A stretch of DNA of 64,000 nucleotides from an uncultured Bacteroidota bacterium (GCA_902584445.1 CACHZY010000001.1:1-64000); one strand, 5' to 3'. Positions 28,637-39,471 are shown, counted from the first letter of the stretch. Program-made: numbers and translations. The notes: a model not told the origin generated them from the letters alone.

Positions 28637-30585
28637 TTAGGATTTTCTTCTGATTTTTCTTCGATATCACTTTCATTAAAACTATTATCCAATTCTCTTT
28701 TCATTTTTCTAAGAGGAACTAATTCTTCTTTCAAGTCCTGCTCTGCAGATTTTAATTCCTTCAGTTTTGAGCTCACTTCTAAAAGTAGTGGATTTTCATT
28801 ACTGGAGCTGGAAAAATAATCCATATTATTCTCTAACTGAAGGACCTCTGACTTAATTTCGTCCATCTTTTTTTTGATGCTTTTAATTTCCTTTGACAGC
28901 TCTTTTTCATCATCCTTAATGAGGAAAAACCGAATATGATTTTTAGCTTCTTTCTTGAGATTAATATCCATTTGTGACTTATCAATAATTGAAATAAATT
29001 CTTTATTGTAATTATCTGATAAATTCTTATTTATATTTCCTTTTAGGATACCTAGATTAATAAATTCTTCCCATTGATTGGCAGAAAAGATTTTAAAGTC
29101 TTCAAATTCATGAGGTATTTTAAAGTCTTTAATACTGTTTATGAAAACTTCTTTTTTCTTTTGAATCTCTAACTCCTTTTCACTAATCTTTTCATATCCA
29201 GTCTTAATACGATCAAAATATATATTACAATTTGAACGAAACTCCTCCCAAAGCTGATCAGATAATTTTCTTGGAATAAAACCAATGCTTCTCCATTCTC
29301 TTTGAATTTTTTTCATTTGGTTAGCGTATTCATTCCAATCTTCCTTTTCAAGAATATCTTTTACTTCTTTAATCAGTGCTTTTTTGAGCTCTATATTTTT
29401 TCGGTGTTCAGTTTTTTGTGATTTGTAGAAATTGTTCTTTTCTCGATTAATTTCTCTGCTAATTTCTCTAAATCGAGTCCAAGTTAATTTACTGTGTTTT
29501 TTTGTTACCTGACCAATTAATTTAAATTCCTCTCTAATTTTATTTAAATTTTCAATAGACTTTTTCCATTCGGTATGATTTTTCGGAGAACTATTTTTGA
29601 TATTCTCCATTTTTATTATTAGTTCATTTTTTTTATTAAGATTGTCCTCAAGGATAGTATCGTATTCTTTATCAAACTCTTGTCTTCTATTGTGGATGAC
29701 GTGACTAGCTTTTTGAAATCTTGTCCACAATTCTTCTCTATGCTCCTTGGCCACAGGACCTAAATCATTTTTCCAAAGTCTATGAAGAATATTTAAATCC
29801 CGAGAAGCCTTTAGTATATCTGAAATTTTAGACAATTTTTCAGCCTGATTAATTATCTTAATTTTCTCTTCATAATTGTGTTTAAAATCTAAATCGCGTA
29901 ATTCTCTATTGAGATGAAGAAAATCATAAAAAATTTCAGTATGATGTTTAAAGGTTTGCCATATATTATTACTGTGAGCTCTTGGGACAGGCCCAGTTTT
30001 GTGCCAAATTTCCTGTAAGTTTCTAAATTTTTTATAAATAGCATTAATATTTTCATCGACGTTAATGAGATTTTTAAGATTTTCAATAATCTCAAGTTTT
30101 TTTTCAAGATTTAACTTTTGTGTTTGCTCTCTTTCTAGAAAAAAACTTCTTTTTTTCTTTTTATGATCCCTTAGAATCTGATCAAAATCATTCTTATAAT
30201 TGGGTCTAAAATAGAAATCAATTTCATTACCACCTTCTTTAATAAATTCGTCTTTTTTAGCCTTAATTTCGTTTTTAAATTTCCTTTCAAACTGTTGGGA
30301 GAGTTCTTGGATATTTATACCCTGATTAAACCAATTGTCTTGCTTAGTGAGTTTTTCTAACTCACTTACAAGTTCTATCATACTAAATGAACTATAATCT
30401 ATTTTTTCGTCATGGTTTGTATCCTTTTTAGTTTTAAAGAACTGATTTTTTTTGACGGAGGGCTCTGGGATAAATTCAGTCAATACATTTTTTATATCAC
30501 TAGCACCTTCAGGAGTAACCGTTTTCTTTGCAGTCAACAAATTTTCTTCCTGAGGATCTTTGGCTTTTTCTTCTTTCTTGGCCAT
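28633..30585 (-). CDS. DUF349 repeat protein (four DUF349-like repeats)
   Basis: Repeated W-x-W/F-x3-R-type units: LQEIWHKTGPVPRAHSNNIWQTFK, LHRLWKNDLGPVAKEHREELWTRFQ, IREEFKLIGQVTKKHSKLTWTRFR, IQREWRSIGFIPRKLSDQLWEEFR. Confidence 0.88.
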   Translation of the reverse strand: MAKKEEKAKDPQEENLLTAKKTVTPEGASDIKNVLTEFIPEPSVKKNQFFKTKKDTNHDEKIDYSSFSMIELVSELEKLTKQDNWFNQGINIQELSQQFERKFKNEIKAKKDEFIKEGGNEIDFYFRPNYKNDFDQILRDHKKKKRSFFLEREQTQKLNLEKKLEIIENLKNLINVDENINAIYKKFRNLQEIWHKTGPVPRAHSNNIWQTFKHHTEIFYDFLHLNRELRDLDFKHNYEEKIKIINQAEKLSKISDILKASRDLNILHRLWKNDLGPVAKEHREELWTRFQKASHVIHNRRQEFDKEYDTILEDNLNKKNELIIKMENIKNSSPKNHTEWKKSIENLNKIREEFKLIGQVTKKHSKLTWTRFREISREINREKNNFYKSQKTEHRKNIELKKALIKEVKDILEKEDWNEYANQMKKIQREWRSIGFIPRKLSDQLWEEFRSNCNIYFDRIKTGYEKISEKELEIQKKKEVFINSIKDFKIPHEFEDFKIFSANQWEEFINLGILKGNINKNLSDNYNKEFISIIDKSQMDINLKKEAKNHIRFFLIKDDEKELSKEIKSIKKKMDEIKSEVLQLENNMDYFSSSSNENPLLLEVSSKLKELKSAEQDLKEELVPLRKMKRELDNSFNESDIEEKSEENPN

Positions 30586-30652
30586 ATCAGTCAGGTTTTA
30601 AAAGTTAAACACGAAATTTTCTCAAAATTTACAAAAAAAAAAAGAACTGTTT

Positions 30653-31405
30653 CTATTTGTTCCAAATCTCCCAGGATTTTTCTGCTTGATATTCAAGCAT
30701 TTTTAATCCGTTTGAAATTATTGCCCCTCTTCTCTTACCCTCTTTAAGAAATAATGTTTCTATAGGGTTGTAGATCAGGTCAAATAAAATATGAGTCTCA
30801 TTGATTTCTTCGTATGGCAGTTCTGGAGATAAATTAACCTTTGGGAATGTTCCGACCGGAGAGGCATTTATAATTAATTGATGATTTTTCAACAAATCTG
30901 CATTTACGGCTTGATAGCTAATTTGATCATTTTTAGGATTTCTTGAAACATACTGATAATGTATTTCAAGTTTGTCTAATACAAATGCAACTGCTGAAGA
31001 GGCCCCTCCTGAACCTAATATCAATGCTTTTTTAGGCAGTAGAGATTTAAGTTTTGTTAGGGATTTCTCAAAACCATAAACATCCGTATTATGCCCGATT
31101 GTTCTTCCATCTTTTTCAAACCGAATTGTATTTACCGCTTGCATTTTTTTTGACGGTTCTGATAGGTCATCCAAAAAACGGATTACTTCTCTTTTATAGG
31201 GTGTCGTGACATTCAGGCCTGAAATATTATCATGAGATAAAATAGATGGAAGTAATTCGATAGAATCCAGATCAAAGTTTTCGTAATAACAATTGGCCAG
31301 ATGATCTCGCCTAAATTTTTTATTAAAATAGCCTTTGGAAAATGAATAATCAATATTCCTCCCTATTAGACCAAAAAGCTTTTTATTTATTTTTTTTGAC
31401 GCCAT
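30653..31405 (-). CDS. aroE: Shikimate dehydrogenase
   Basis: FGLIGRNIDYSFSKGYFN, GLNVTTPYKREVI, AVNTIRF, GHNTDVYGF, ILGSGGASSAVAFVL. Confidence 0.95.
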   Translation of the reverse strand: MASKKINKKLFGLIGRNIDYSFSKGYFNKKFRRDHLANCYYENFDLDSIELLPSILSHDNISGLNVTTPYKREVIRFLDDLSEPSKKMQAVNTIRFEKDGRTIGHNTDVYGFEKSLTKLKSLLPKKALILGSGGASSAVAFVLDKLEIHYQYVSRNPKNDQISYQAVNADLLKNHQLIINASPVGTFPKVNLSPELPYEEINETHILFDLIYNPIETLFLKEGKRRGAIISNGLKMLEYQAEKSWEIWNK

Positions 31406-32399
31406 ATCTCTCGAGAAGTGTTACAACAATAGCCCCTAAAATTATAAATAATATAAGGAACCAAAAATCAATTGTTTTTATATTAGGAAGAAGATAATCA
31501 TAATAGGCAATTTCAGGATTACCTACTGAGTTATTGACGATATCTCCTTCTTCATTTAGTTTAAAAATTTTTTCTCTCCAAGGCCATATGACTCCTAATG
31601 ATCCACTAATAAAACCAATTATAATTGCAATTGTGATTTGATAGTATTTCTTTAATACATAGCTTAGAATATTGGAAAAAAATATTAGTCCTGAAATAGA
31701 TCCTAAAGAAAAAATAACTGCCAACCGAAGTAATTTCATTCTATGTGTATCGTTGGTAAATTCTAAATTCATTTTTATTAAATCACCCAGTGTATAATAA
31801 ATGGCATTCACTGAATCTACTAAAAGTAGAGTGTAATTGCCTAGGAGTAATAAAAGGAATGATCCTGAAAGTCCTGGCAAAGTCATTCCACTGACACTTA
31901 TAACTCCACAGAAAAAAACAAAGAATAACCCATCATTTTCAGTGAGGGGTTTAGATAACATAATTGTAAGACCAATGACTAGTCCAATAACAAAAAAAAG
32001 AATTGTTTTAAATTTCCATTTATCTATTTCGTGATAAACGAAATAGAGCGAAGCTAAAATCATCCCGAAAAAAACAGCGAGAACTTGAATTTCATAATAT
32101 TTGATTAAATAGTCCAATATTAGTGAAACACTAAAGTAGCTAATAATGACCCCTGAAAATAATAGAGTTAAAAATCTACCATTTACATATACGTAGAACT
32201 CATACCATTCTCTTTTAAACAAAAGCGACAAAGCTTTTAAATTAAATTTTTGGAGAGAATCTATCAACTCTTCATAGAAACCAGCCACAAAGGCTACAAT
32301 GCCTCCAGAAACCCCCGGGACTTTATTGGCAGCACCCATTGCAACACCCTTTAAAATCAAAATAATATTTTGCAATAAAATCGGGGTGAACCAACCCAT
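31383..32399 (-). CDS. DUF368 family polytopic membrane protein (copy A)
   Basis: LKGVAMGAANKVPGVSGGIVAFVAGFYEELIDSL; second half VISVSGMTLPGLSGSFLLLLLGNY. Confidence 0.9.
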   Translation of the reverse strand: MGWFTPILLQNIILILKGVAMGAANKVPGVSGGIVAFVAGFYEELIDSLQKFNLKALSLLFKREWYEFYVYVNGRFLTLLFSGVIISYFSVSLILDYLIKYYEIQVLAVFFGMILASLYFVYHEIDKWKFKTILFFVIGLVIGLTIMLSKPLTENDGLFFVFFCGVISVSGMTLPGLSGSFLLLLLGNYTLLLVDSVNAIYYTLGDLIKMNLEFTNDTHRMKLLRLAVIFSLGSISGLIFFSNILSYVLKKYYQITIAIIIGFISGSLGVIWPWREKIFKLNEEGDIVNNSVGNPEIAYYDYLLPNIKTIDFWFLILFIILGAIVVTLLERYGVKKNK

Positions 32400-32401
32400 G
32401 A

Positions 32402-33346
32402 TTATATTTTTTTTTCCTTCTGACTATTTAAAATCAATACCAACCCTGAGCCAAATAAAAAAAGGATAGTAGCCCATAATAAATGGGCATCTTCAGAATA
32501 GTTTAGAGGAGATATAGGTCTAAAAAATGACTTATTTTGATCACCTATGGTTACCTTAAAAACTTCCTGCCAAGGCCATATTTTATGAATAGCTCCAATC
32601 ATTAGTCCAATAAGTATAGACATGGTTTTATCATTTTCATTATCCAATAACCACTTTAATATTGAAGAAAAAACCCGAAGTCCAATAAGAATGCCTAATC
32701 CAAAAATGAATAATTTAGTATAGATTGGAATTAGGATATTTATATCGAAACTAATCGAACTTTTAATTGCCATCTTAATTAAATTTAACACGGTCTGGTA
32801 TGCCCCCAGAATAAGCAATATGTATGCTCCAGAGATTCCAGGTAATATCATAGCAATTATACCTATAAAACCGCAAAAGAAAAGGTAGATTAATCCAATA
32901 TCATTACTTTTAGGGCTGATTTGAGTTATAAAAAAACTTATGACGGATCCTAAAATTAGAAGTCCAATATTAAGATAACTCCACTGATTAACATGCCTTT
33001 TTAGAATAAATATACTGGTGACTAAAATTCCAAGAAAAAAAGACCAAAGAAAAATAGGGTAGGTATTTATTAAAAAATCTATGATAAATGAAAATGCAAA
33101 AACCGCACTTAAAATTCCAGAAAAAAGACTTAGAAGGAAATTACCATTTATTTTTTTCCAGAATAAATCTACTGTTAATGTTTTAAAGTTTTTTATACTA
33201 ATAGCATTAATGGAGTGGATTAATTTTTTGTAAATACCAAGAATAAGGGCAATCGTACCTCCAGAAATACCAGGCATAAGATCAGAACAACCCATTGCAA
33301 CTCCCTTTATAAATACACTTAAATTATTTGAAATGAAATTTATCAA
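32402..33346 (-). CDS. DUF368 family polytopic membrane protein (copy B)
   Basis: IKGVAMGCSDLMPGISGGTIALILGIYKKLIHSI; FIGIIAMILPGISGAYILLILGAYQ. Confidence 0.9.
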   Translation of the reverse strand: MINFISNNLSVFIKGVAMGCSDLMPGISGGTIALILGIYKKLIHSINAISIKNFKTLTVDLFWKKINGNFLLSLFSGILSAVFAFSFIIDFLINTYPIFLWSFFLGILVTSIFILKRHVNQWSYLNIGLLILGSVISFFITQISPKSNDIGLIYLFFCGFIGIIAMILPGISGAYILLILGAYQTVLNLIKMAIKSSISFDINILIPIYTKLFIFGLGILIGLRVFSSILKWLLDNENDKTMSILIGLMIGAIHKIWPWQEVFKVTIGDQNKSFFRPISPLNYSEDAHLLWATILFLFGSGLVLILNSQKEKKI

Positions 33347-33411
33347 GTATTAAATTTTAGCACAATATATAGCGAAAAACCCAAATTCAATTTCTTGGAC
33401 TTATTTAAATC

Positions 33412-34767
33412 CTAGCGGGCGTTGGCTAATTCGGGAAATAATTGTTTAAACCCCTCAGGGATTTTGAAATTACTTTTAATTTTATCAAAGATACTTATTG
33501 CCTCATCTTTTTTACCCAACCGCATTTTACACCCAGCTAATCGATATAATATGGCTGACCTATTGTTAAAGTATTGCAAGGCAAGTTGGCAAATAGATAA
33601 TGCAGATTGCCATTCTTTCAGATACATTTGAGCATCCATCCAAATAATCCACATTTTAAAATCATGGTTACCTAGTTCATTTGCATTTTGACACGCAATC
33701 GAAGCTTCTTTGAAAAAATTTAATTTGAAATGAATTTCAGCACTTTTTTTCCACAAATCCTTACTATCAGAATTTGATTTTAGCGATTTTTTCACATAGT
33801 ATTTAGCCTTGGGAAAAATTCCACTTTTAAAGAAGTAATCAACTAATGAAATCCAGCTTTTTTCATGATTTGGCTCCAACTTTATAGATTCTTTAAAATA
33901 TTGAACAGCTAATTGTTCATTGCCTAATTTAAGATGGCATTCTCCTATTCTATGAATTACATATGCATTAGAGCCATTTAATTTTACTGAAAACTCGTAA
34001 TTATCAATTGCTTGATTAATTCTACCTATTTTTTCTAAAAGTTTACCTTTTTCAACATACGCTCCAGTAAAAGTATCATCACTTATAATGGCAAATTCAA
34101 AAGCTGAGAGAGCCTCTTCAAACTTATTTATTTTTGCATACAATTTACCCAACTGATGCCAGGCAACCTCAGAGTATGGGTTGGCCTCTAAGATTTTATT
34201 TAGAGTATTGATTGCCTCAATATTCTCTTCCAACTGCTCGTGGCAATAAAGTAGGTTATAAAGAGACTGATAATCCATAGGGTTTTCTCCAACACATTTT
34301 AAAAAAAAATCTTTTGCTTTAATATAATCCTCTAAAAAAAGATATTCCATTCCAATTAAACTCCAAATTTCCGTGGGCTCATCCGTGGAATTAAGAGCCT
34401 TCAAGAGATATAATACGGCTTTGGTATGGTCTTTCTGTTTGGACGATATATTTGCCCTTTGTAAAAAAATTTCCTCATTTTCAGGGGATAATTGTTCAAT
34501 TTGTTCAAGTAGATTTTCAGCAGCATTAAATGAACCATCAAATAACAAGATTTCACTTTTTAACAACATTAATTCAATATTGTGGGGATGCTGTTCCATA
34601 GCCATTTTAAGGGCTTTTTTTGCAAGATTAAATTGAGCAAAATCAATGTAATAATGAATAATACCTTCAAATTCTATTGCATCAAAAAAAAGAATTTGAT
34701 TGGTTTTAAGCATATTTTCAAACTTAACTAAGGATGAATTGTTTTCTTCGAATGAAGGATTGTTCAT
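33412..34767 (-). CDS. Tetratricopeptide repeat protein
   Basis: Multiple degenerate TPR units (LGKLYAKINKFEEALSAFEFAI; IGECHLKLGNEQLAVQYFKESIKLEPNH). Confidence 0.9.
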   Translation of the reverse strand: MNNPSFEENNSSLVKFENMLKTNQILFFDAIEFEGIIHYYIDFAQFNLAKKALKMAMEQHPHNIELMLLKSEILLFDGSFNAAENLLEQIEQLSPENEEIFLQRANISSKQKDHTKAVLYLLKALNSTDEPTEIWSLIGMEYLFLEDYIKAKDFFLKCVGENPMDYQSLYNLLYCHEQLEENIEAINTLNKILEANPYSEVAWHQLGKLYAKINKFEEALSAFEFAIISDDTFTGAYVEKGKLLEKIGRINQAIDNYEFSVKLNGSNAYVIHRIGECHLKLGNEQLAVQYFKESIKLEPNHEKSWISLVDYFFKSGIFPKAKYYVKKSLKSNSDSKDLWKKSAEIHFKLNFFKEASIACQNANELGNHDFKMWIIWMDAQMYLKEWQSALSICQLALQYFNNRSAILYRLAGCKMRLGKKDEAISIFDKIKSNFKIPEGFKQLFPELANAR

Positions 34768-34865
34768 GTAGCTTTAATTATAAATTTAAAGTTATAGAAC
34801 AATTAAAGATTCATTTTGCGTGAGTGTCTATTGTTTTCAACAAAAATATTAACATATCACTCTAG

Positions 34866-36044
34866 CTAAATTTCATCAAGTGTGTCAGATATTATTTTAC
34901 ATCCTTGAATAATTTCCTCTTCTAAAATTGTCAGAGGAGGAGAGATTCTTACTGCATTTTTTTCCCAAAGAAGCCAGAATAGAAGTAATCCTTTTTTTAA
35001 ACATTGATGGACTAAATAATTTGGAATCTTATCGTTTTTAAAAATAGGGGCAAGCATCAGTCCTTTGCCTTGTATTTTTTTTATCTTAGGATTGACTAAA
35101 TGCTCTCTGAATAGTTTTTCTTTGTCAGCAATTTTATTAATAATTTCTGAGTCATCAATTTCTTTCAAAGTAGCCAATGCTGAGGCTGCTATTACTGGAT
35201 TACCCCCAAATGTAGTTATATGGCCAAGTTTTGGGTTTAATTCTAGTTTTTTCATAAGCGATGAGCTAGCAGAAAAAGCTCCAATGGGAAGCCCACCTCC
35301 AAGAGCTTTACCCATGACGACAATATCAGGTGAAACACCATAGTTTTCAAACCCAAACATTTTACCTGTTCTTCCAAATCCAGGTTGAATTTCGTCAAGA
35401 ATTAATAACGCACCCATTTCACTACACCTTCCCTTTACTTTTTTCAAATAATTATCTTTGGGTTCGATGAAACCTGCACCTCCTTGAATAGTTTCCAATA
35501 GAACTGCAGCAGTTTTTTCATTGATTTTTTTCAAATCACTTTCTTTATTGAATTCGATAAAAGTAACCCCGGTCAGCAAGGGACGATACCCCTTTTTTTG
35601 CTCTTCATTTCCCAATAAGCTTAGTGCACCATGTGTACTGCCATGATAGGATTGATCTGCAGCTATTAACCCTGATCTTTGGGTGACCCTTTTCGCTAGT
35701 TTTAATGCTCCCTCAATAGCTTCTGTCCCTGAATTAGTCAAGTAGACAACTTCTTGATTTTCTGGAAGTAGCTGTACCAGTTTTTTACAAAGTTTAACAG
35801 ATGGTGCCTGGACAAATTCTCCATAAACCATAACGTGCATATATTTGTTGGTCTGATCTTGAATTGCCTTTATTACATTGGGATGAGAGTGACCAAGAGG
35901 ACAAGCTGATACCCCTGCTATAAAATCTAGATAGGATTTTCCATCAGTGTCATATAGATAATTACCACTCGCTTTTGCAATTTCTAAACCCATTGGATAG
36001 GGAGAAGTTTTGGCTTGGTATTTTAAAAAATCCTCTAGCATCAA
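34866..36044 (-). CDS. Class III PLP-dependent aminotransferase (acetylornithine-aminotransferase-like)
   Basis: YLYDTDGKSYLDFIAGVSACPLGHSHPNV; TNSGTEAIEGALKLAKR; LILDEIQPGFGRTGKMF; MGKALGGGLPIGAF. Confidence 0.9.
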   Translation of the reverse strand: MMLEDFLKYQAKTSPYPMGLEIAKASGNYLYDTDGKSYLDFIAGVSACPLGHSHPNVIKAIQDQTNKYMHVMVYGEFVQAPSVKLCKKLVQLLPENQEVVYLTNSGTEAIEGALKLAKRVTQRSGLIAADQSYHGSTHGALSLLGNEEQKKGYRPLLTGVTFIEFNKESDLKKINEKTAAVLLETIQGGAGFIEPKDNYLKKVKGRCSEMGALLILDEIQPGFGRTGKMFGFENYGVSPDIVVMGKALGGGLPIGAFSASSSLMKKLELNPKLGHITTFGGNPVIAASALATLKEIDDSEIINKIADKEKLFREHLVNPKIKKIQGKGLMLAPIFKNDKIPNYLVHQCLKKGLLLFWLLWEKNAVRISPPLTILEEEIIQGCKIISDTLDEI

Positions 36045-37708
36045 TCAACACTATTTCTTAGGAATACTTCAGGCGTTTTTATATTTTCTATTGCCTTTAT
36101 TTGATATTGTTTATCTTCCTCACTGAATAGGTCAGAGATAATCTTTGGACGCTCAAATTCCCTCCAATAAAATCCTTTTAATTTTCTTTCGTTTAGTGGT
36201 AAATCCTTTTCAGGAAGTAATTGCCCGTCTGGGCTTACAAAAAAAGTGATATCTTCGATTTGATTGTCCTTGGTAATCATCTTTAAGCTACTGCAAGTCG
36301 TCTTATCGATTCCTATTAGCTCATTATCTTCGTCTGAGTACATGTAATATATTACCTCAGTATTTTTTGTTACGTCAATTTCTGTTAATTCCCCATCTTC
36401 AAATAAGCCATCCAAAAGACCTCCTTTAATCTGATTAAAACCTGTTTCACTAAGTGAATCTTTTTCTATAATCCAACTATTACCAATAATTTTCAATGAA
36501 TCCAATTTTTGGTTTTTCATATTAGAAGTAAGAAAAATTTTATTTCCTGACATTTGACTTTTACCAAACCACAAAATAGGATTTCTAGCATTTTTTTGAC
36601 TCTCTGTGAAGATTTGATTTTCTTTTCTACTCAGAGGGAGTTTAAGCATTTTGATTAAACCCGAACTTTGATTTAGATGTAAAGAATCTGATTTACCTCT
36701 TAAATCAGATTTGAAAATTCTTACGTCGTAATAACCTCTTAAAATTCTTTTTTCTTGAGGACCTGTAGCGATAAGTGTATCAGCATGAATGAATAGGGAG
36801 TCTTTATCAACAATATTAATTGCCATGGCCCTTCTAGTTATGATTGCAGAATCTCTCGATTTAAAAATTTCACCGTAATGGCCATTGATTACTGATTTGT
36901 TAAGAGTGTCAATAATACTAATATTATTTGTAGCTGCTGCATAATCTCTTTCATTTTCAAAATAAAGGCTGTCACCTCTGATTTCTTTGTTATTGTAGAA
37001 AATAATTGCATTTTTTTGAAAACTACCTTTTTGTAGTTTTGTATCATAATTACCTTTTTCGCAATAGATGTCATATTCTTTACCTATAATGGATGTCTTT
37101 CCATAAAAAAACGCCTTATCACTTTCGGTAAAGTAATCAAGTTGCTGCGATTTTATTTTATATTCAGGGTCATTAATTTTTACATCGGATATAAATCGGT
37201 ATTTTTTCAAATCCATAAAGTAAATCCCTCTTTTACTCGTCAGCTTTGTTTGTTCGTCTAAGATGGTTCCAAATGTGTTATAGTAGGCTTTTGACTTTAG
37301 ACGATCTAAATAAAGAGTGTCTGTTTTTAAGTTCATATCAGTCCGTTCAAGTAATACTTTACCCCAGGCTATAGCTAGTTTTTTTGTGCCGTCGTATTCA
37401 ATATAGTCACAAGTTATTTTTAAAGTATCTCCTTGAGTAAAAATTACATTACCATTTGCCTTAAAAAAATTTTGTTTAGGATAGAAATAAGAAATATTTG
37501 ATTTTATTAAAGCTCCTTCGTGTAATAGGTGAACTCGAATATTATCTTTTTTAACTAATATATTTGCACCAGGAAATTTTTGCTGATCTTGAGTTGATCC
37601 TCCAGCCTGAAGAATTTGAATAATTTTTGGTCCTTCTTGAGCAATTATGGAATTAAACCAAACACCTAATACCAAATTTATAATAATGAAATATAACTTC
37701 TTTTTCAC
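36041..37708 (-). CDS. OstA-like (LptA/OrganicSolvTol-A type) protein
   Basis: Signal-like N-terminus; repeated NGNVIFTQGDTLKITCDYIEYDGTKKLAIAWGKVLL-type beta-jellyroll units. Confidence 0.82.
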   Translation of the reverse strand: MKKKLYFIIINLVLGVWFNSIIAQEGPKIIQILQAGGSTQDQQKFPGANILVKKDNIRVHLLHEGALIKSNISYFYPKQNFFKANGNVIFTQGDTLKITCDYIEYDGTKKLAIAWGKVLLERTDMNLKTDTLYLDRLKSKAYYNTFGTILDEQTKLTSKRGIYFMDLKKYRFISDVKINDPEYKIKSQQLDYFTESDKAFFYGKTSIIGKEYDIYCEKGNYDTKLQKGSFQKNAIIFYNNKEIRGDSLYFENERDYAAATNNISIIDTLNKSVINGHYGEIFKSRDSAIITRRAMAINIVDKDSLFIHADTLIATGPQEKRILRGYYDVRIFKSDLRGKSDSLHLNQSSGLIKMLKLPLSRKENQIFTESQKNARNPILWFGKSQMSGNKIFLTSNMKNQKLDSLKIIGNSWIIEKDSLSETGFNQIKGGLLDGLFEDGELTEIDVTKNTEVIYYMYSDEDNELIGIDKTTCSSLKMITKDNQIEDITFFVSPDGQLLPEKDLPLNERKLKGFYWREFERPKIISDLFSEEDKQYQIKAIENIKTPEVFLRNSVD

Positions 37709-37738
37709 GCTAGATGTTTTCCTAGGCTAAATTAAAAA

Positions 37739-39010
37739 CTACCTGAAAATAGTTTGTTTTCTATCTGGACCCACAGATACGATTTTGATTGGGACTTGGA
37801 GTTCTTTTTCAAGAAAATCGATGTAGTCAGAAAATTTCTTTGGAAGCTCACTAATTTCTTCAATTCCGGTAAGGTCTTCCTCCCACCCTGGAATATCAAC
37901 ATACTGAGGCGTAACACTTTCTGATTGGATATCAAATGGAAGGTAATCGATAATCTTTTTTTGGATTTTATAGTGAGTACATACTTTTATGGTTTTAATA
38001 CCTGAAAGAACATCACCCTTCATCATCATGAGTTGTGTCACACCATTAATTCTAATGGCGTATTTAAGCGATACCAGGTCAATCCAACCGACCCTTCTAG
38101 CTCTTCCAGTAGTTGCTCCAAATTCGTGCCCAACTTTAGCTATTTGTTTTCCTATTTCATCAAATAGCTCTGTAGGGAATGGGCCACTTCCTACACGAGT
38201 AGTATAAGCTTTAAAAATCCCAAAAACTTCTTTTATTTTATTTGGAGCTATTCCTAAACCAGTGCAAGCTCCAGCCGCGGTTGTAGTAGAAGAAGTAACA
38301 TAAGGGTATGTCCCAAAATCAATATCTAAAAGAGACCCTTGCGCTCCTTCAGCTAAAATCTTTTTACCAGCCTCTTGTGCTTTGTGTAAGTAGTTTTCAC
38401 TGTCAACAACTTTACACTTTTTTAATATACCTAAAGCTTCGAAAAATTCACTTTCTAATTCACTAATATCAAATTCCAGAGCAGAGTCATGATATTCAAG
38501 CATTCTTAGGTGTTTTTTAACTAGAGTCTTATAGCGTTTTTTCCATGTTTTGGTAAAAACATCACCAACTCGCATTCCATTCCTGCCTGTTTTGTCCATG
38601 TATGTTGGCCCAATTCCCTTAAGAGTGGATCCAATTTTTGCTTTCCCTTTGGATGCCTCTGAAGCCGCGTCTAGCAAACGGTGCGTTGGTAAAATTAAAT
38701 GTGCTTTTTTGGAAATCAGCAGTTTTGAAGTAAAATCAATATTGTAAGGGGCAAGGTTTTCAAGCTCTTTTTTGAAAATCACAGGATCAATCACTACACC
38801 ATTTCCAATTAAATTAACTGCTTTAGGATGGAAAATACCTGAGGGGATTGTATGAAGTACATGTTTAATTCCCTCAAACTCTAAAGTATGACCAGCATTA
38901 GGTCCACCTTGGAAACGAGCTATAATATCGTAAGATTGAGTTAATACATCTACGATTTTACCTTTACCCTCATCTCCCCACTGGAGACCTAACAATAAGT
39001 TTACAGACAT
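37739..39010 (-). CDS. purA: Adenylosuccinate synthase
   Basis: LLGLQWGDEGKGKIVDVL; GGPNAGHT; GPTYMDKTGRNGMRVGD; EGAQGSLLDIDFGTYPYVTSS. Confidence 0.97.
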   Translation of the reverse strand: MSVNLLLGLQWGDEGKGKIVDVLTQSYDIIARFQGGPNAGHTLEFEGIKHVLHTIPSGIFHPKAVNLIGNGVVIDPVIFKKELENLAPYNIDFTSKLLISKKAHLILPTHRLLDAASEASKGKAKIGSTLKGIGPTYMDKTGRNGMRVGDVFTKTWKKRYKTLVKKHLRMLEYHDSALEFDISELESEFFEALGILKKCKVVDSENYLHKAQEAGKKILAEGAQGSLLDIDFGTYPYVTSSTTTAAGACTGLGIAPNKIKEVFGIFKAYTTRVGSGPFPTELFDEIGKQIAKVGHEFGATTGRARRVGWIDLVSLKYAIRINGVTQLMMMKGDVLSGIKTIKVCTHYKIQKKIIDYLPFDIQSESVTPQYVDIPGWEEDLTGIEEISELPKKFSDYIDFLEKELQVPIKIVSVGPDRKQTIFR

Positions 39011-39466
39011 TTAAATTACAGATTTGCTCTTCTTTTTCGTACCATAGAAATATAAAGAATGGTTATGGATTTCTACATCAAAGATTTCCTCAATTGTTTT
39101 TTTTATATTTTCTATTCTTGGATCACAAAATTCTTTTACCTCTCCTGAATCTGTTAAAATTATATGATCATGTTGGCGGTCAAAATAAGATTTTTCATAC
39201 TGAGCTTGATTTTTACCGAACTGATGTTTCCTCACCAAATGACATTCTAAAAGTAATTCAATAGTATTGTATAAAGTCGCTCTACTTACCCGATAATTTT
39301 TATTCTTCATGGTGATATATAGAGACTCTATATCAAAGTGTTCATCACTGTCATATATTTCGAAAAGAATAGCAAAGCGCTCAGGAGTTTTTCTGTGCGC
39401 GTGCTTGTTTAAGAATTTTACGAAAACTTCTTTTACAATTTCTTGGTTTGATTTGTTAATATCCAT
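39011..39466 (-). CDS. Fur family transcriptional regulator
   Basis: [69 protein letters not shown]. Confidence 0.94.
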   Translation of the reverse strand: MDINKSNQEIVKEVFVKFLNKHAHRKTPERFAILFEIYDSDEHFDIESLYITMKNKNYRVSRATLYNTIELLLECHLVRKHQFGKNQAQYEKSYFDRQHDHIILTDSGEVKEFCDPRIENIKKTIEEIFDVEIHNHSLYFYGTKKKSKSVI

Positions 39467-39471
39467 TACAA

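Noticed and set aside
30412-30747. 111-aa plus-strand ORF between DUF349 and aroE
   Set aside because: Phe-rich translation of poly-T stretches overlapping two genes on the opposite strand.
35065-35343. 92-aa plus-strand ORF opposite the class III aminotransferase
   Set aside because: Fully internal antisense ORF without motif.
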